64,000 bases of DNA from PALSA-600 sp963842335 (GCA_963842335.1 CAWJGF010000010.1:186001-250000); one strand, 5' to 3'; positions 8,828 to 17,934 are shown, counted from the first letter of the stretch. Notes: generated by a model from the letters alone, not told the origin. Numbers and translations are program-made.

Positions 8828-8947
8828 CGTCTCACCTCCGAAATAGGGTCACCGCGAGCCTCGCAGCTTCAGCACGGCGAAGCATATGAAGGTAGACCGC
8901 GGGCGACCGCAAAACTCATCGCTCGCGAGTGAACCAATTGTCTCACC

Positions 8948-9889
8948 TCACGTCAACGTGACGACGATCTTCGCGGTCGCACCGTCGGCCTGGCGTCGCC
9001 AGGCCTCGGCGACCCGCTCGAATGGGTAGGTCTGGATGTCGAAGACGATCTCCTCGGCCGCCGCATGACCGGCGAGGCGCAGGTACTCCCGGCGAAAGTC
9101 CTCGCGTGGGACGGCGAAATCGGTGTAACCGTAGAGCTCGCCCATCTTCCCGCGCAGCGCCGCCGAGGGCAGCGATGCTTCTGCACCGGCTGATTGGCCG
9201 ACCTGGACGAGTCGGTACCCGGGGGCGGCAGCCTGGATCGCTGCGATCGCCGGAGCACCCCACAGCGTGTCGATGACGTAACTCGGACCTGTGCCTCCTG
9301 CAGCCTCCTTGAACGCGGCGACGAGGTCAGGCTCGTCGAGGTTCACCGTCGCGTCGGCGCCGAGCGCGGCGGCACGCTCGAGCCGAACAGGATTGCGCCC
9401 GGCTGCGACGACCCGCGCGGCGCCGAGGAGCTTCGCCGCCTGTACGGCCACGAGCCCGACCGTGCCCGTTGCCCCGAGCACGAGCACTCGGTCGTCCCGC
9501 AGCAGCGGAGCGCGCCAGGCGACCGGCATCCAGCCGGCCATGCCGGCGATGCCGCACGAAGCAGCGACCGCGTCGGACACCGCCTCCGGCAGCGGAATGC
9601 CGAGGTCGGGGGGCGCGGCAGCACGCTCCGCCAGCAGTCCGTCCCGCGAGACGCCGAGCCCGTCGCCGAAGAGGTAGACGCGAGTGCCGTCCGGACGACG
9701 CGCGACCCCTTCACAGCCGGCGATATACGGCAACGGGGGATGGCCTGCGAAGTAGCGGCCCGCTCCGATGTTGACGTCGATCGGGTTCAGCGACACCGCC
9801 GAGATGTCGTAGACCATTTCGCTCGAGGGCTCCGGCCGGTCCCTCGATTCCGGTGGCGCACCGAGTTGGCTGATCACCGCGGCTCTCAC
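8948..9889 (-). CDS. MDR-family zinc-independent NAD(P)H oxidoreductase (quinone oxidoreductase-like)
   Basis: A 313-residue medium-chain dehydrogenase/reductase. The GroES-like N-terminal domain covers about residues 1-110, with SLNPIDVNIGAGRY (the quinone-reductase SLNPxD motif). The Rossmann domain carries VLVLGATGTVGLVAVQAAKL at about 137-156. The structural zinc-binding cysteines of alcohol dehydrogenases are absent, as is usual in quinone reductases. The GTG start at 9889 is preceded by GAGGAGGAT. It sits 26 bases downstream of an aldo/keto reductase on the same strand. The substrate is unknown. Confidence 0.85.
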   Translation of the reverse strand: MRAAVISQLGAPPESRDRPEPSSEMVYDISAVSLNPIDVNIGAGRYFAGHPPLPYIAGCEGVARRPDGTRVYLFGDGLGVSRDGLLAERAAAPPDLGIPLPEAVSDAVAASCGIAGMAGWMPVAWRAPLLRDDRVLVLGATGTVGLVAVQAAKLLGAARVVAAGRNPVRLERAAALGADATVNLDEPDLVAAFKEAAGGTGPSYVIDTLWGAPAIAAIQAAAPGYRLVQVGQSAGAEASLPSAALRGKMGELYGYTDFAVPREDFRREYLRLAGHAAAEEIVFDIQTYPFERVAEAWRRQADGATAKIVVTLT

Positions 9890-9915
9890 GTCTGATCCTC
9901 CTCGGTCGAGTCGCC

Positions 9916-10773
9916 CTACGAGAAGAGCGGCACGAGGTGCCGTCGGGCGGCCAGGTCGTCCATGGCCTCGTCAGGCGGACGAGACTCGTATCGGCTTGCA
10001 GCGTCCAGCACCCTCGGCAGCAGCGAGATGTCGCCGACCGTATTGAGGAAGACGCCCGGCCGCCCGAGGACCCAGTGCACGGCGAGGTCGATGTCGTCCG
10101 GTTCGCGTAGCGGCTCGTACCAGGTGGCCGCCGTCTGCTCGCGCCCGTCCCACGGAGCGAGCGTGATGCTCTTGATCGTCTGTACCGCCACGCCGCGTTG
10201 GGCGCAAACGGTGCTCAGCTCCTCGAAGTCGGACGCGTAGTGCTTGTCGCGCATCTGCACGTAGCTGTAGGGAGCGAGTACCGAATCGAAAGGAAATCGT
10301 TCGAGGCTCCGCACGTGCATCCTCGCCACCGTCAGGCCGTGCCCCGTAACGCCGATGAAGCGCACAAGGCCCTCCTCGCGCGCTTCGACCGCGGCTTCGA
10401 GCGCGCCGCCTTCGCGCAGCGCCGTCTCCCACTCGATTGGGTCGACGAGATTGTGCAACTGCAGCAGATCGACACGGTCGACGCCGAGGCGGTCGAGCGA
10501 GCGGCGGATCTCCTCGCGCGCGCCCGCACGATCGCGCCGGCCGGTCTTCGTCGCGAGGAACACCTCCTTGCGGTGCTGCGACAGCCAAGGTGCCAGCCGC
10601 AATTCGGAGTCGCCGTACGACGCCGCAGTGTCGATGTGGTTCACGCCGTGCTCCCGGATCAGCTCGAGGGTGCGGTCGGCCTCGGGTTGCGACACCGAAC
10701 CGAGCGCGGCGGCGCCGAACAGCGTGCGCGTGCTTTCGTGTCCCGTGCTCCCGAACGGCGCTTTCGCGATCAC
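9916..10773 (-). CDS. Aldo/keto reductase
   Basis: A 285-residue TIM-barrel NADPH-dependent oxidoreductase. The catalytic tetrad is visible as Asp and Tyr in HIDTAASYGDSE (about residues 47-58), Lys in ATKTGRRD and His in LLQLHNL. The start is a GTG; a GGAG lies immediately before it, unusually close, so the exact start is uncertain. It is co-directional with the MDR oxidoreductase downstream. The substrate cannot be inferred. Confidence 0.9.
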   Translation of the reverse strand: MIAKAPFGSTGHESTRTLFGAAALGSVSQPEADRTLELIREHGVNHIDTAASYGDSELRLAPWLSQHRKEVFLATKTGRRDRAGAREEIRRSLDRLGVDRVDLLQLHNLVDPIEWETALREGGALEAAVEAREEGLVRFIGVTGHGLTVARMHVRSLERFPFDSVLAPYSYVQMRDKHYASDFEELSTVCAQRGVAVQTIKSITLAPWDGREQTAATWYEPLREPDDIDLAVHWVLGRPGVFLNTVGDISLLPRVLDAASRYESRPPDEAMDDLAARRHLVPLFS

Positions 10774-10811
10774 CTCCGGAGCCTAGCTGTGCCGCATAGG
10801 ATCGTGCACGC

Positions 10812-11642
10812 GTGCAGCGTGACCTGATCGCCGTCGGTGACGTCATGCTCGACGGGGCGTTGCCGGCGCCTGCGCCCGGTCGTCGCATCCACGGCCGGAT
10901 CGAGCTACGACCTGGTGGCTCTGCCGCGAACGCAGCGCTCACGGCGGCGCGCCTCGGTGCCCGGGCGGCGGTCGTCGGCCGCGTCGGGAGCGATGCGGCC
11001 GGACGGTTGGTCTCGGAAGCGCTCGCCGACGCCGGCGTCGAGCTCGTCCTTGCCCGGGATGCGACGGCCCCGACCGGGTGCGTCGTCGTGGTGGGAGCGT
11101 CGGCGGTGATCGCCGATCCCGGTGCCAGCACGCGGCTTTCGCCGGTCGATCTGCCGAGCGCGCTCGAAGCGGGAGCCGTCCTGGTCTCCGGGTACTCGCT
11201 GCTTCAGCCAGGGCCTGAGGCGGCTGCGCGCGCGGCGCTCGAGCGCGCGCGGACAGCGTGGCTTGCAGTGGATGCTGCCTCCGCAAGCCTGCTCGAGGCT
11301 TTCGGCATCGACCGTTTCTTCGAGGCGACGGCGAGCGTCGACGTGCTGCTTGCAAACGCCGCCGAGGCGCGTGCGCTCACCGGCCTCGAGGGGGAAGCGG
11401 CGGCCCTCGAGCTCGCTCGGCGGTACCGCGTCGGCTGCGTCAAGCTGGGTGCCGAAGGCGCCGTCGCCGCCTCGGCCGGCCAGACAGTGCGGGCCACGGC
11501 GCGAGCAGTCGATGCCGCCGACACACTGGGCGCCGGCGATTCCCTCGCGGCTGGGTTTCTGCTTGCCCTGGCGGGAGGGGCCGACCTCGACGCCGCCCTC
11601 CGGGCCGGGTGCGAGACGGCGACCGCCTCGCTGGCTTCTTAG
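10812..11642 (+). CDS. PfkB-family carbohydrate/nucleoside kinase
   Basis: A 276-residue ribokinase-fold protein that phosphorylates a sugar or nucleoside with ATP. Family signatures are the N-terminal glycine pair region (RPGGSAANAALTAARLG at about residues 34-50) and the C-terminal anion-hole/base motif DAADTLGAGDSLAAGFLLAL near 235-254, with the catalytic Asp in GAGD. It begins with GTG and its stop overlaps the stop of the convergent DUF1349 gene by 4 bases (TTAG shared). The substrate is not predictable. Confidence 0.88.
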   Translation: MQRDLIAVGDVMLDGALPAPAPGRRIHGRIELRPGGSAANAALTAARLGARAAVVGRVGSDAAGRLVSEALADAGVELVLARDATAPTGCVVVVGASAVIADPGASTRLSPVDLPSALEAGAVLVSGYSLLQPGPEAAARAALERARTAWLAVDAASASLLEAFGIDRFFEATASVDVLLANAAEARALTGLEGEAAALELARRYRVGCVKLGAEGAVAASAGQTVRATARAVDAADTLGAGDSLAAGFLLALAGGADLDAALRAGCETATASLAS

Positions 11643-12241
11643 TCGCCGCTCCGCAGGTCGGCGAGCCGTCTCGACTCGAAGCTGATCTCGTCGAACTGCG
11701 CGCGGCAGCCGTCGCCGAGCGGTGACTGAGTGAGAAAGCCGACCGCCGGCGTCTCGCCCACGGCGAGTGCGAAGCTGCGGATGAGCCACCAGCGCGAGCC
11801 GTCGGCCGACGCGTGGAAGGCGAGAGCCGCTCCGAGTCGCGAGATGCGGAGCCAGACCGAGTTGCCGTCGACGACCGTCGAGTTGCAGTCGTCCGAGACG
11901 CCGTGGGTGACGACGGAGACGATGGTCGGCTCGGCTTCGGGCGAGCGCTCGAAGCACAGCTTGGCCCAGGTCAGCTCGCCTGCGTGGACGACGAGCACGC
12001 CCGCGTCGAAGGTGGCCGTGAAACCGACCTCGACGCGAGCGCCGAACACGAAGTCGCCCGCGACCTCACCGACGAGCGCCGGCGCATTCAGGACCGGTTC
12101 GGAGGCACCTCCTGGATCGACGAACCAGTCCGTCCGAGGGCGGGCGGTGATCGTCAAGAGGTTGTTCACCGTGCTCCACTCCGCCGGCTCCCCCAGCCAA
12201 TGAAGCGCGAACGGCAACGCCTCGAGCTCGACCGGTGCCAT
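11639..12241 (-). CDS. DUF1349 domain-containing protein
   Basis: A 200-residue beta-sandwich protein related to the DUF1349/concanavalin-like family found alone or attached to glycosidases. Recognisable parts are a TARPRTDWFVDP segment near residue 30, the GELTWAKLCFE strand and the HASADGSRWWLIRSFAL strand. ATG 12241 is chosen because GGGAGGA lies about 7 bases upstream; longer in-frame starts run into the terminator region. No signal peptide. The function is probably carbohydrate related, but no active site is known. Confidence 0.82.
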   Translation of the reverse strand: MAPVELEALPFALHWLGEPAEWSTVNNLLTITARPRTDWFVDPGGASEPVLNAPALVGEVAGDFVFGARVEVGFTATFDAGVLVVHAGELTWAKLCFERSPEAEPTIVSVVTHGVSDDCNSTVVDGNSVWLRISRLGAALAFHASADGSRWWLIRSFALAVGETPAVGFLTQSPLGDGCRAQFDEISFESRRLADLRSGD

Positions 12242-12284
12242 CGGAGGATCCTCCCAGAGAGCACCTCCGCCGGGTGGGATGAGC

Positions 12285-12320
12285 GACGAAGGAGCGGCGC
12301 CGTGGCGCCGCTCCTTCGTC
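12285..12320 (-). terminator. Strong intrinsic terminator-like hairpin
   Basis: A perfect inverted repeat: arms of 17 bases (GACGAAGGAGCGGCGCC and its complement) separated by 2 bases. It lies directly after the stop of the 12338-14020 gene and before the start of the DUF1349 gene, so it probably ends the upstream message on the minus strand. No long T run follows, as is usual in high-GC actinobacteria. Confidence 0.75.
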
Positions 12321-12337
12321 TGGAGGTTTCTCACCGG

Positions 12338-14020
12338 CTAGTTCGCCGGGCAGGGGTTGGGTTGATCGCCACTGTTGAAGTTGTCGAACCGCACGATGGT
12401 CGTGGGCCCCGCGACGGGGAAGACGGTCGCGAGTAGCGAGCCGTACTCGGTGGTCGAGCTTCCCCCGAAATTGTTCGTCGTCCCGGGGATGAAGTTGCCA
12501 CCCTCCTGCCAGGTGCAGCCGTCACTCGTATTCGTGGTCGAGTAGAACGGATAGAACTGCGCCCCGTTCGGTGGGTTCACGCAGTTCGCGCCCGTGGTCG
12601 TGTCGCAGAACGGCGGGTTGTCCTGCGAGTCGGACGCCTCGATCCGAGGCAGGTCGGCCTCGAAGGCGATCGTCGAGTAGTTCGTCGTCCCGTTGTTCGT
12701 CTTCGGACTGGTGAACAGGACCGGGCTCGGATGCAAGGCCCGATCGCGGGCGACGTTGGGGTCGGTCCCCGGCCAGTCGTTGGAGTACGACTGCGAGTCC
12801 CAGTCTCCGTCACCGGACAGGCAGCCGTCGATCTTGATGAGCGTGGAATCGGATCCCGGTACGCAGAAGTTGTTGCCGTCATCGGGGTCGAGGCCACCGG
12901 CATCCTGTTTGCCCGGCTTCGTGCAATTGAAGTTCGCGTCGAGCTGGAGGCAGTTCTCGAAGTGCCCGATCTCGTCGGAGAACGCGACGTTGTACGTGTG
13001 TGCCGACCATGTGTTGCCGCGTGGGTTGCCCGTGCTGTATTCCGGATGGAACGCGTACGGGGCCACTTGGCACGTCGACGACGTCGGGGTGTACAGGATG
13101 TGCCCGAACCCATTGGCGACCGATGCCGTCATCGATCCGCTTTCGCCGCTCGTCAGGTCGTTGAGGTCGATGCGGAAGCCGTCCGCGGTGTCGTGCATGT
13201 GGATGCGAACACGATCACCCGGCTTCATCAGCAGGTCCTTCGCATAGTCGGGATTGACCGCGGCGAGATTCGGCGCCGAGAACGTCCCGGTGGCGAGTGG
13301 GTTGGCCGGCGCCTGGGAGACGCCGCTCTTCGTGATGTACGCCCAGTTGATGGGCTCGGGGCCGCCGAGGATGTAGTTATTGCAGGCGGCGGTGTTCTCT
13401 TGCCCCGTGTTCTGGTCCTGCGTGCGGCTGTCGATCGTCATCGCCGCGCAGTACGTGGTGGCAGCGCAGCCGAAGCCCTCGAATTGAGGCACGTAACCGG
13501 GGCCGTAGAACTGCAGTTCCATGTACGCGTTGCCGGGATGCTTGCCGATGTAATCCGGGGCGGCGGGGTTCGTGCCGACCAGATTGTTCGCGTCGGAGTC
13601 CGCGACGCACGTCTTGGTGAACTCCGGCGCGGACTCCGTGTCACAGAGTGTGAGCCCGAACCAGAATGTCGGTCGGAGCTCAAAGTTCCAGGTGGCGCCG
13701 GCTCCGGTCGGGCTCGGGCGCGCGTTCGGGTCCGTGGGCAACGTGAGGGTGTAGGTCGCGTCGTTGCCCGAGCCGGGGACGCTGGACTTGTATTCGATCG
13801 AGGGCTCGTCGTGGCCGACGTACTCGTCGCCCGGGCTGTCGTAGGCGTCGGTGCAGAGCGAGGAGCGGCTCACGCAGAGCGGCTCGTCGTACCCCGCCGG
13901 GCCTTCCGCCTTGCCGCGGAGCGCCGCTTGCGTGGCATTGCTCGTCGCAGACAGAGGTACCGCGGATGCGGCCAGAACCAACCCAGCGAGCGTCAGCAGA
14001 ATCAAAGCGAATCGCTTCAC
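12338..14020 (-). CDS. Large secreted protein of unknown function
   Basis: A 560-residue protein with a clear Sec signal peptide (VKRFALILLTLAGLVLAASA, cleavage near residue 24). The GTG start at 14020 is supported by AAAGGA about 8 bases upstream; a longer frame upstream lacks these signs. The mature protein is rich in Asn, Asp, Thr, Ser and Pro, with about 14 cysteines scattered, consistent with disulfides. Segments such as GDRVRIHMHDTADGFRIDL suggest beta-sandwich folds. I do not recognise a named family or catalytic motif. It is the only gene between the terminator at 12285 and the 14 kb intergenic region. Confidence 0.75.
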   Translation of the reverse strand: MKRFALILLTLAGLVLAASAVPLSATSNATQAALRGKAEGPAGYDEPLCVSRSSLCTDAYDSPGDEYVGHDEPSIEYKSSVPGSGNDATYTLTLPTDPNARPSPTGAGATWNFELRPTFWFGLTLCDTESAPEFTKTCVADSDANNLVGTNPAAPDYIGKHPGNAYMELQFYGPGYVPQFEGFGCAATTYCAAMTIDSRTQDQNTGQENTAACNNYILGGPEPINWAYITKSGVSQAPANPLATGTFSAPNLAAVNPDYAKDLLMKPGDRVRIHMHDTADGFRIDLNDLTSGESGSMTASVANGFGHILYTPTSSTCQVAPYAFHPEYSTGNPRGNTWSAHTYNVAFSDEIGHFENCLQLDANFNCTKPGKQDAGGLDPDDGNNFCVPGSDSTLIKIDGCLSGDGDWDSQSYSNDWPGTDPNVARDRALHPSPVLFTSPKTNNGTTNYSTIAFEADLPRIEASDSQDNPPFCDTTTGANCVNPPNGAQFYPFYSTTNTSDGCTWQEGGNFIPGTTNNFGGSSTTEYGSLLATVFPVAGPTTIVRFDNFNSGDQPNPCPAN

Positions 14021-14405
14021 CGAAGGGTCCTTTCGTGATCGGTCAACGGATCGCCGCGGCAGCGCCGGCACGATCCGCGATCCGCCACGCGAGGGTCTCA
14101 CGTGACGAAAAGCGACGCCGGTGCACGGCGGCCTGAGTGGTCTTCGGCCCCCTTAGTCCCCCTTCCCGGCAACGGTCGCCTGCATCGGGGCGGAGGGCGC
14201 ACGCCAACGACACGTCCCGCCTTGCCAGCGGTGCGGCAACTCCCGCCGCCACACCGGCAGGGGTACGAGATCGAGCGATCTCGTCATCCCGGGACCCTAA
14301 CGAATGGCGATCCACGGAAGCGCCGGTCAACCACCTCACGTACGCCGGCGATCTGCCACCATGCTTCGTGCAGACCTGAACTCGGCGTACACGGAGGTGA
14401 TCGCG
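14021..14405. other. 385-bp intergenic region with a short inverted repeat
   Basis: Lies between two divergent genes for secreted proteins and must hold both promoters. No convincing -35/-10 pair was found by eye. It holds an inverted repeat at 14265-14284: ACGAGATCG, two bases, CGATCTCGT. This could be a regulator binding site. The open frames crossing the region have no ribosome-binding signal or recognisable protein. Confidence 0.4.
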
Positions 14406-14885
14406 GTGCGTACTCTCCTCGCCGTTCTCGGCATCGCTGTCTCGAGCGCGGCAGGCGCTGAAGCCCACAGCGTCGCGCCCCAGACCCTCCCAGCCTCCGC
14501 CGCGGTGACGCTGTCGAGCCCTCGCGCCGGTGCGCGCCCCGTCGTTCTGACGCTGCGAATGCGCTACGAGATGCAATGCGCGCGCCCCGGGCCTGGCCCG
14601 CTCGTGGTCACCTTCCCGGCCGGCGAGCGCCTGCCCTCGCAGATCGCCGCCGGGGATGTCCTCGTCGACGAAGGCCCGGCGACCAACGTGCGACGCAGCG
14701 GGCGGACCGTGAGCATCGGCTTGCCGGTCCGGCACGGACCGCTCTGCGATGTCATCGCTCCGTCGGTGCTGACCGTCGTCTTCGACCGAGGCGCCCAGCT
14801 CGGCAACCCAGCGCGCGTTGGCAACTACGCGGTTGCTGCGCAGACACCACGAGTCAGCGCGCGTACGAGCATGGCGATCCGCTAG
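14406..14885 (+). CDS. Small secreted protein of unknown function
   Basis: A 159-residue exported protein. GTG 14406 is preferred because GGAGG lies 8 bases upstream and the protein then opens with a signal peptide (VRTLLAVLGIAVSSAAGAEA). The mature part is beta-rich with two cysteines (MQCARPG and PLCDVIA), which could form one disulfide. No family recognised. It ends just before a strong bidirectional hairpin. Confidence 0.7.
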   Translation: MRTLLAVLGIAVSSAAGAEAHSVAPQTLPASAAVTLSSPRAGARPVVLTLRMRYEMQCARPGPGPLVVTFPAGERLPSQIAAGDVLVDEGPATNVRRSGRTVSIGLPVRHGPLCDVIAPSVLTVVFDRGAQLGNPARVGNYAVAAQTPRVSARTSMAIR

Positions 14886-14890
14886 ACGGT

Positions 14891-14932
14891 CCCGGCCTGC
14901 CGGCGTGAACACGTTCACGCCGGCAGGCCGGG
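14891..14932. terminator. Bidirectional terminator: near-perfect 42-bp palindrome
   Basis: Arms of 20 bases (CCCGGCCTGCCGGCGTGAAC and its complement) flank a 2-base centre. It sits exactly between the ends of two convergent genes (14885 and 14940) and would stop transcription from both sides. Confidence 0.85.
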
Positions 14933-14939
14933 TAGGTCG

Positions 14940-16412
14940 CTAGGCCGCCTCGAGTGCGAGTTCCGCCTCGGGCTCTTCTTCAGGCTTCGCCGCGATCGTG
15001 ACAGCGCGCGATTCCGTCAGCACCGCTGCGAGGACTGCGCCGGCTGCCGCGATGGCCGCGAGCACATAGAACGTGACCTGGAAGCCATGGGTCAACGCGC
15101 CCGCGTCGAGCGCCGACACGCCGGGATGCGCGTGGACGTAGTGCGCACTGAACGTGGTTGCGATGGTCGTGGCCGCCGCGACGCCGATCGCGCCGCCGAT
15201 CTGCTGGCTCGTGTTGATCAGGCCCGAAGCGACACCGGCATCGGACTGCCGAACGCCGGTCAGGGCGCCGATCGAGGTCGGAACGAACGCGAGCGCCAGC
15301 CCGATCCCGCTCAGGAGGAACGCCGGGAAGAGGTCCCAGAAGTAGCGCCCGTGAACCGGGAGCTGCGCGTAGAGGACGAGTCCGCCGGCGGACAGCAGGA
15401 GGCCGAAGGTGAGCACGGGGCGGATGCCGACACGCGTCGTGAGCGCTTGTGCGATCCCCGAGAAGGCGATGATCGAAACGGTCAGGGCAATGTAGGCGAC
15501 GCCGGTCTTGAGCGCTGAGTAGTGCAGCACCTGCTGCATGTAGAGCGTCAGCAGGAAGAACTGCGAGAACACCGCCGCGGCCAGCAGCAGCCCGCTCACG
15601 TTCGAAGCGGTCAGGGTCCTGAGGCGGAAGATCCGCATCGGCAGGAGCGGTGCCTTCGAGCGCAGCTCGATGACGACGAACGCGACGACCAGCGCAGTCG
15701 CGACCGCGAGCAGACCGATCGTCTCGACGGTGACCCAGCCGTGCTGAGCCGCGCGAGTCATCGCGTAGACCAGCAGCATCAGGCCGCTCGTGATCGAGAC
15801 GGCACCTGCGACGTCGAACGTGCGGTGGGAGAGCTCGGCCCGGCTCTCGCGGAGCAGGAACGGGACGAGCGCGAGAACAACGATGCCCGCGGGAACGTTG
15901 ATGAAGAAGATCCACGACCAGCTGAATGCGCTGGTCAGCGCGCCGCCGAGCAGCACGCCGGCGGCACCGCCGCTACCAGACGCGGCACCCCAGATCCCGA
16001 GCGCGATGTTGCGCTCGCGACCCTCCTCGAAGGTGGTCGTCAGCATCGACAACGCGGCGGGAGAGAGCAGCGCGGCGCCGAGGCCCTGGAGCGCGCGGAA
16101 CGCGATCAGCGAGGTCTCCGACCAGGCGAGCCCGTCGAGCAGCGAACTGACGGTGAAGAGCACGAGGCCGATGACGAAGAGCCGGCGGCGCCCGAAGAGG
16201 TCGGCCAGCCGGCCGCCGAGCAGGAGCACTCCGCCAAACAGGATCGCGTAGGCGGTGATCACCCACTGCAGGCTCTCCTGGCTGAAGTGCAGGTCGGTCT
16301 TGATCGACGGCAGCGCGACGTTCACGATCGCGACATCCAGGACGACCATGAACTGGGCGGCAACGATCACCGCCAGGGCGAACCAGCGTCTCCGTGATTC
16401 GAGGGAAGTCAT
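14940..16412 (-). CDS. MFS transporter, DHA2 (EmrB/QacA) drug:H+ antiporter
   Basis: A 490-residue membrane protein with about 14 helices. It has the DHA2 signature in helix 1 (VVLDVAIVNVALPSI), motif A GGRLADLFGRRRLF and a glycine-rich motif C region (GAASGSGGAAGVLLGGAL). ATG 16412 has GGAG about 6 bases upstream and is preferred over a TTG four codons earlier. It is divergent from a MarR gene 70 bp away, which probably represses it. Probable export of hydrophobic drugs or toxins. Confidence 0.93.
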   Translation of the reverse strand: MTSLESRRRWFALAVIVAAQFMVVLDVAIVNVALPSIKTDLHFSQESLQWVITAYAILFGGVLLLGGRLADLFGRRRLFVIGLVLFTVSSLLDGLAWSETSLIAFRALQGLGAALLSPAALSMLTTTFEEGRERNIALGIWGAASGSGGAAGVLLGGALTSAFSWSWIFFINVPAGIVVLALVPFLLRESRAELSHRTFDVAGAVSITSGLMLLVYAMTRAAQHGWVTVETIGLLAVATALVVAFVVIELRSKAPLLPMRIFRLRTLTASNVSGLLLAAAVFSQFFLLTLYMQQVLHYSALKTGVAYIALTVSIIAFSGIAQALTTRVGIRPVLTFGLLLSAGGLVLYAQLPVHGRYFWDLFPAFLLSGIGLALAFVPTSIGALTGVRQSDAGVASGLINTSQQIGGAIGVAAATTIATTFSAHYVHAHPGVSALDAGALTHGFQVTFYVLAAIAAAGAVLAAVLTESRAVTIAAKPEEEPEAELALEAA

Positions 16413-16422
16413 TTGCGGCTCC

Positions 16423-16461
16423 AATCGTTGGAAAAATCTACGATGAAGAGAGGTAACGATT
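16423..16461. promoter_or_regulatory. Candidate MarR operator in divergent intergenic region
   Basis: The 70 bp between the MFS and MarR starts contains inverted half-sites AATCGTT (16423-16429) and AACGATT (16455-16461) spaced by 25 bp. This is compatible with autoregulated divergent control. The evidence is pattern only. Confidence 0.35.
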
Positions 16462-16482
16462 CACTCCGCTACTCTTATTCCC

Positions 16483-16983
16483 ATGACGACGCCGCTTCCT
16501 GAGCTGAAGCAGCCGGAGGGGTTGCCCGAGGAGCTGCGGGCCTGCACCGCGTTTCTGCTCGCTCGGGTCGGCTACGCGATCAAGCTGAGCGCGATCGAAG
16601 CTTTCGAGCGCGAGGGCTTCGGCCTTTACCAGTACAGCGTGCTGGCGATCCTCGGCGAAGGGTCGAAGGAGACGCAGGCCACGATCGCCGATACGTTGCA
16701 GCTCGACCGCGGCCAGCTCGTCGGCGTGCTCGACGAGCTCGAGCAGGCAGGGCTCGTCGAGCGCCGTCGCGACCAGGTCGACCGGCGAAGGCACACGGTG
16801 AGCCTCACCCCGTCGGGCAAGAAGCAGATCGTGAAGATGCGGGCGATCATCAAACGCATCGAGGATCAGTTTCTCGGCCCGCTCGACGCGCGGGCGCGAA
16901 CGGCACTGCACGACGCGCTGCTGAGCGTCGCCGCCAACCACGACTGCCGCTTCCAGCCGTCTACGTCAGGTCCAGCCGCATGA
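16483..16983 (+). CDS. MarR family transcriptional regulator
   Basis: A 166-residue winged-helix regulator. Recognition helix region TIADTLQLDRGQLVGVLDEL, wing RRDQVDRRRHTVSLT with the MarR D.DRR pattern. Divergent from the DHA2 exporter at 14940-16412. Its 3' end overlaps the convergent acetyltransferase gene by 23 bases. Confidence 0.92.
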   Translation: MTTPLPELKQPEGLPEELRACTAFLLARVGYAIKLSAIEAFEREGFGLYQYSVLAILGEGSKETQATIADTLQLDRGQLVGVLDELEQAGLVERRRDQVDRRRHTVSLTPSGKKQIVKMRAIIKRIEDQFLGPLDARARTALHDALLSVAANHDCRFQPSTSGPAA

Positions 16984-17467
16984 AGACAGAGATATCGTGC
17001 GCGGCGCCCTCGAACTCCCGTCCAGGGTAGGAAGCGCTCGGCACGAACCCGACGCTCCGGTAGAGGGAATGGGCGTCGTGCATGAACGACGCGCTCTCGA
17101 GGTAGATCGTCTCGCGGCCGAGCTCCCGCGCATCGTCGATCAGCTGCTGCACGATCGCCCGGCCGGCGCCGAGCCCTCGGGCTGTCGGGCGCACGAACAT
17201 CCGCTTGATCTCCCCCGTTGTCGTGGTGAGGAGCTTCAGCCCGCCGACGCCGACTGCGTCACCGTCGACCACGGCCACGTAGACCCGCCCGCCTGAGGCA
17301 ATGACTTCTTCGAGAACGCCGGTCGGATGGTCTTCGTCGGGCGGGATGACGATCCCGAGCTCGAGTCTGATCCGCTCGGTCGCCCAGTCGCCGAACTCAC
17401 GCGCGAGCACCGTTGCGGGCGTGAGCTCGTCGGCCGATTCGATGCGTCGAAGCTGAACGTCGCTCAC
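16961..17467 (-). CDS. GNAT family N-acetyltransferase
   Basis: A 168-residue acetyl-CoA-dependent acetyltransferase. The acetyl-CoA pyrophosphate loop is RGLGAGRAIVQQLI (RxxGxG type) at about residues 97-110. Before it, EIKRMFVRPTARG matches motif A strand beta-4. The C-terminal LYRSVGFVPSASYPG is the usual last motif. It starts with GTG. The substrate is unknown. A terminator hairpin separates it from the VOC gene upstream. Confidence 0.9.
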   Translation of the reverse strand: MSDVQLRRIESADELTPATVLAREFGDWATERIRLELGIVIPPDEDHPTGVLEEVIASGGRVYVAVVDGDAVGVGGLKLLTTTTGEIKRMFVRPTARGLGAGRAIVQQLIDDARELGRETIYLESASFMHDAHSLYRSVGFVPSASYPGREFEGAAHDISVFMRLDLT

Positions 17468-17487
17468 TGTTCGACTCTAAGCCGAAA

Positions 17488-17516
17488 CGCGACCGGCGCG
17501 CGCCGCGCCGGTCGCG
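17488..17516 (-). terminator. Intrinsic terminator hairpin after the VOC gene
   Basis: Arms of 13 bases (CGCGACCGGCGCG and its complement) with a CGC loop, between the VOC stop and the acetyltransferase start. Read on the minus strand it is followed by TTTCGGC; on the plus strand it is followed by a TTTT a few bases later. Confidence 0.75.
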
Positions 17517-17532
17517 TCTTGCGTTTTCTGAG

Positions 17533-17934
17533 CTACGTCGTCGGCTCGACGATGATCAGCGAGTTCCCGTCCGGGTCACGCAACCAGAACATCGGCGGTA
17601 CGGGGCCGCCCCAGCGGGTGACCTCCTCGTCGACATCGGCGCCGGCGGCCTTCAGCGAGGCATGGTCGGCGTCGACATCCGTCGTGTCGAGGCAGATACC
17701 CGTCTGGCTGCCGCCGGCCTGCTGGCCCTGCGGCGGCGGCGCGAGGGCGATCGTGGTCGGCGTGCCGGCGACTGCGACCTCGACCCAGCGCCCCGCGTCT
17801 CCCATCGGGACGTCGACGACCTTTTCGAAGCCGAGCGTGTCGACGTAGAAGTCGACTGCGCGATCGGTGTCGGCAACGGTGACGCACACGCGGCCGACCT
17901 GCGAGAGATTCAGCTTGGAAGCCAACTTCGACAT
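17533..17934 (-). CDS. VOC family protein (glyoxalase/bleomycin-resistance fold)
   Basis: A 133-residue vicinal-oxygen-chelate protein. It has two beta-alpha-beta-beta-beta units: the first with VGRVCVTVADTDRAVDFYV near residues 12-30, the second ending MFWLRDPDGNSLIIVEP, the classic VOC tail. ATG 17934 is selected because AGGAGG lies just upstream; a longer frame upstream is not VOC-like. Members range from metal-dependent lyases and dioxygenases to drug-binding proteins. The substrate is unknown. Confidence 0.9.
   Translation of the reverse strand: MSKLASKLNLSQVGRVCVTVADTDRAVDFYVDTLGFEKVVDVPMGDAGRWVEVAVAGTPTTIALAPPPQGQQAGGSQTGICLDTTDVDADHASLKAAGADVDEEVTRWGGPVPPMFWLRDPDGNSLIIVEPTT

Noticed and set aside
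14043..14918. 291-codon minus-strand frame across the 14 kb intergenic region
   Set aside because: Runs through a secreted-protein gene and a terminator; no protein features.
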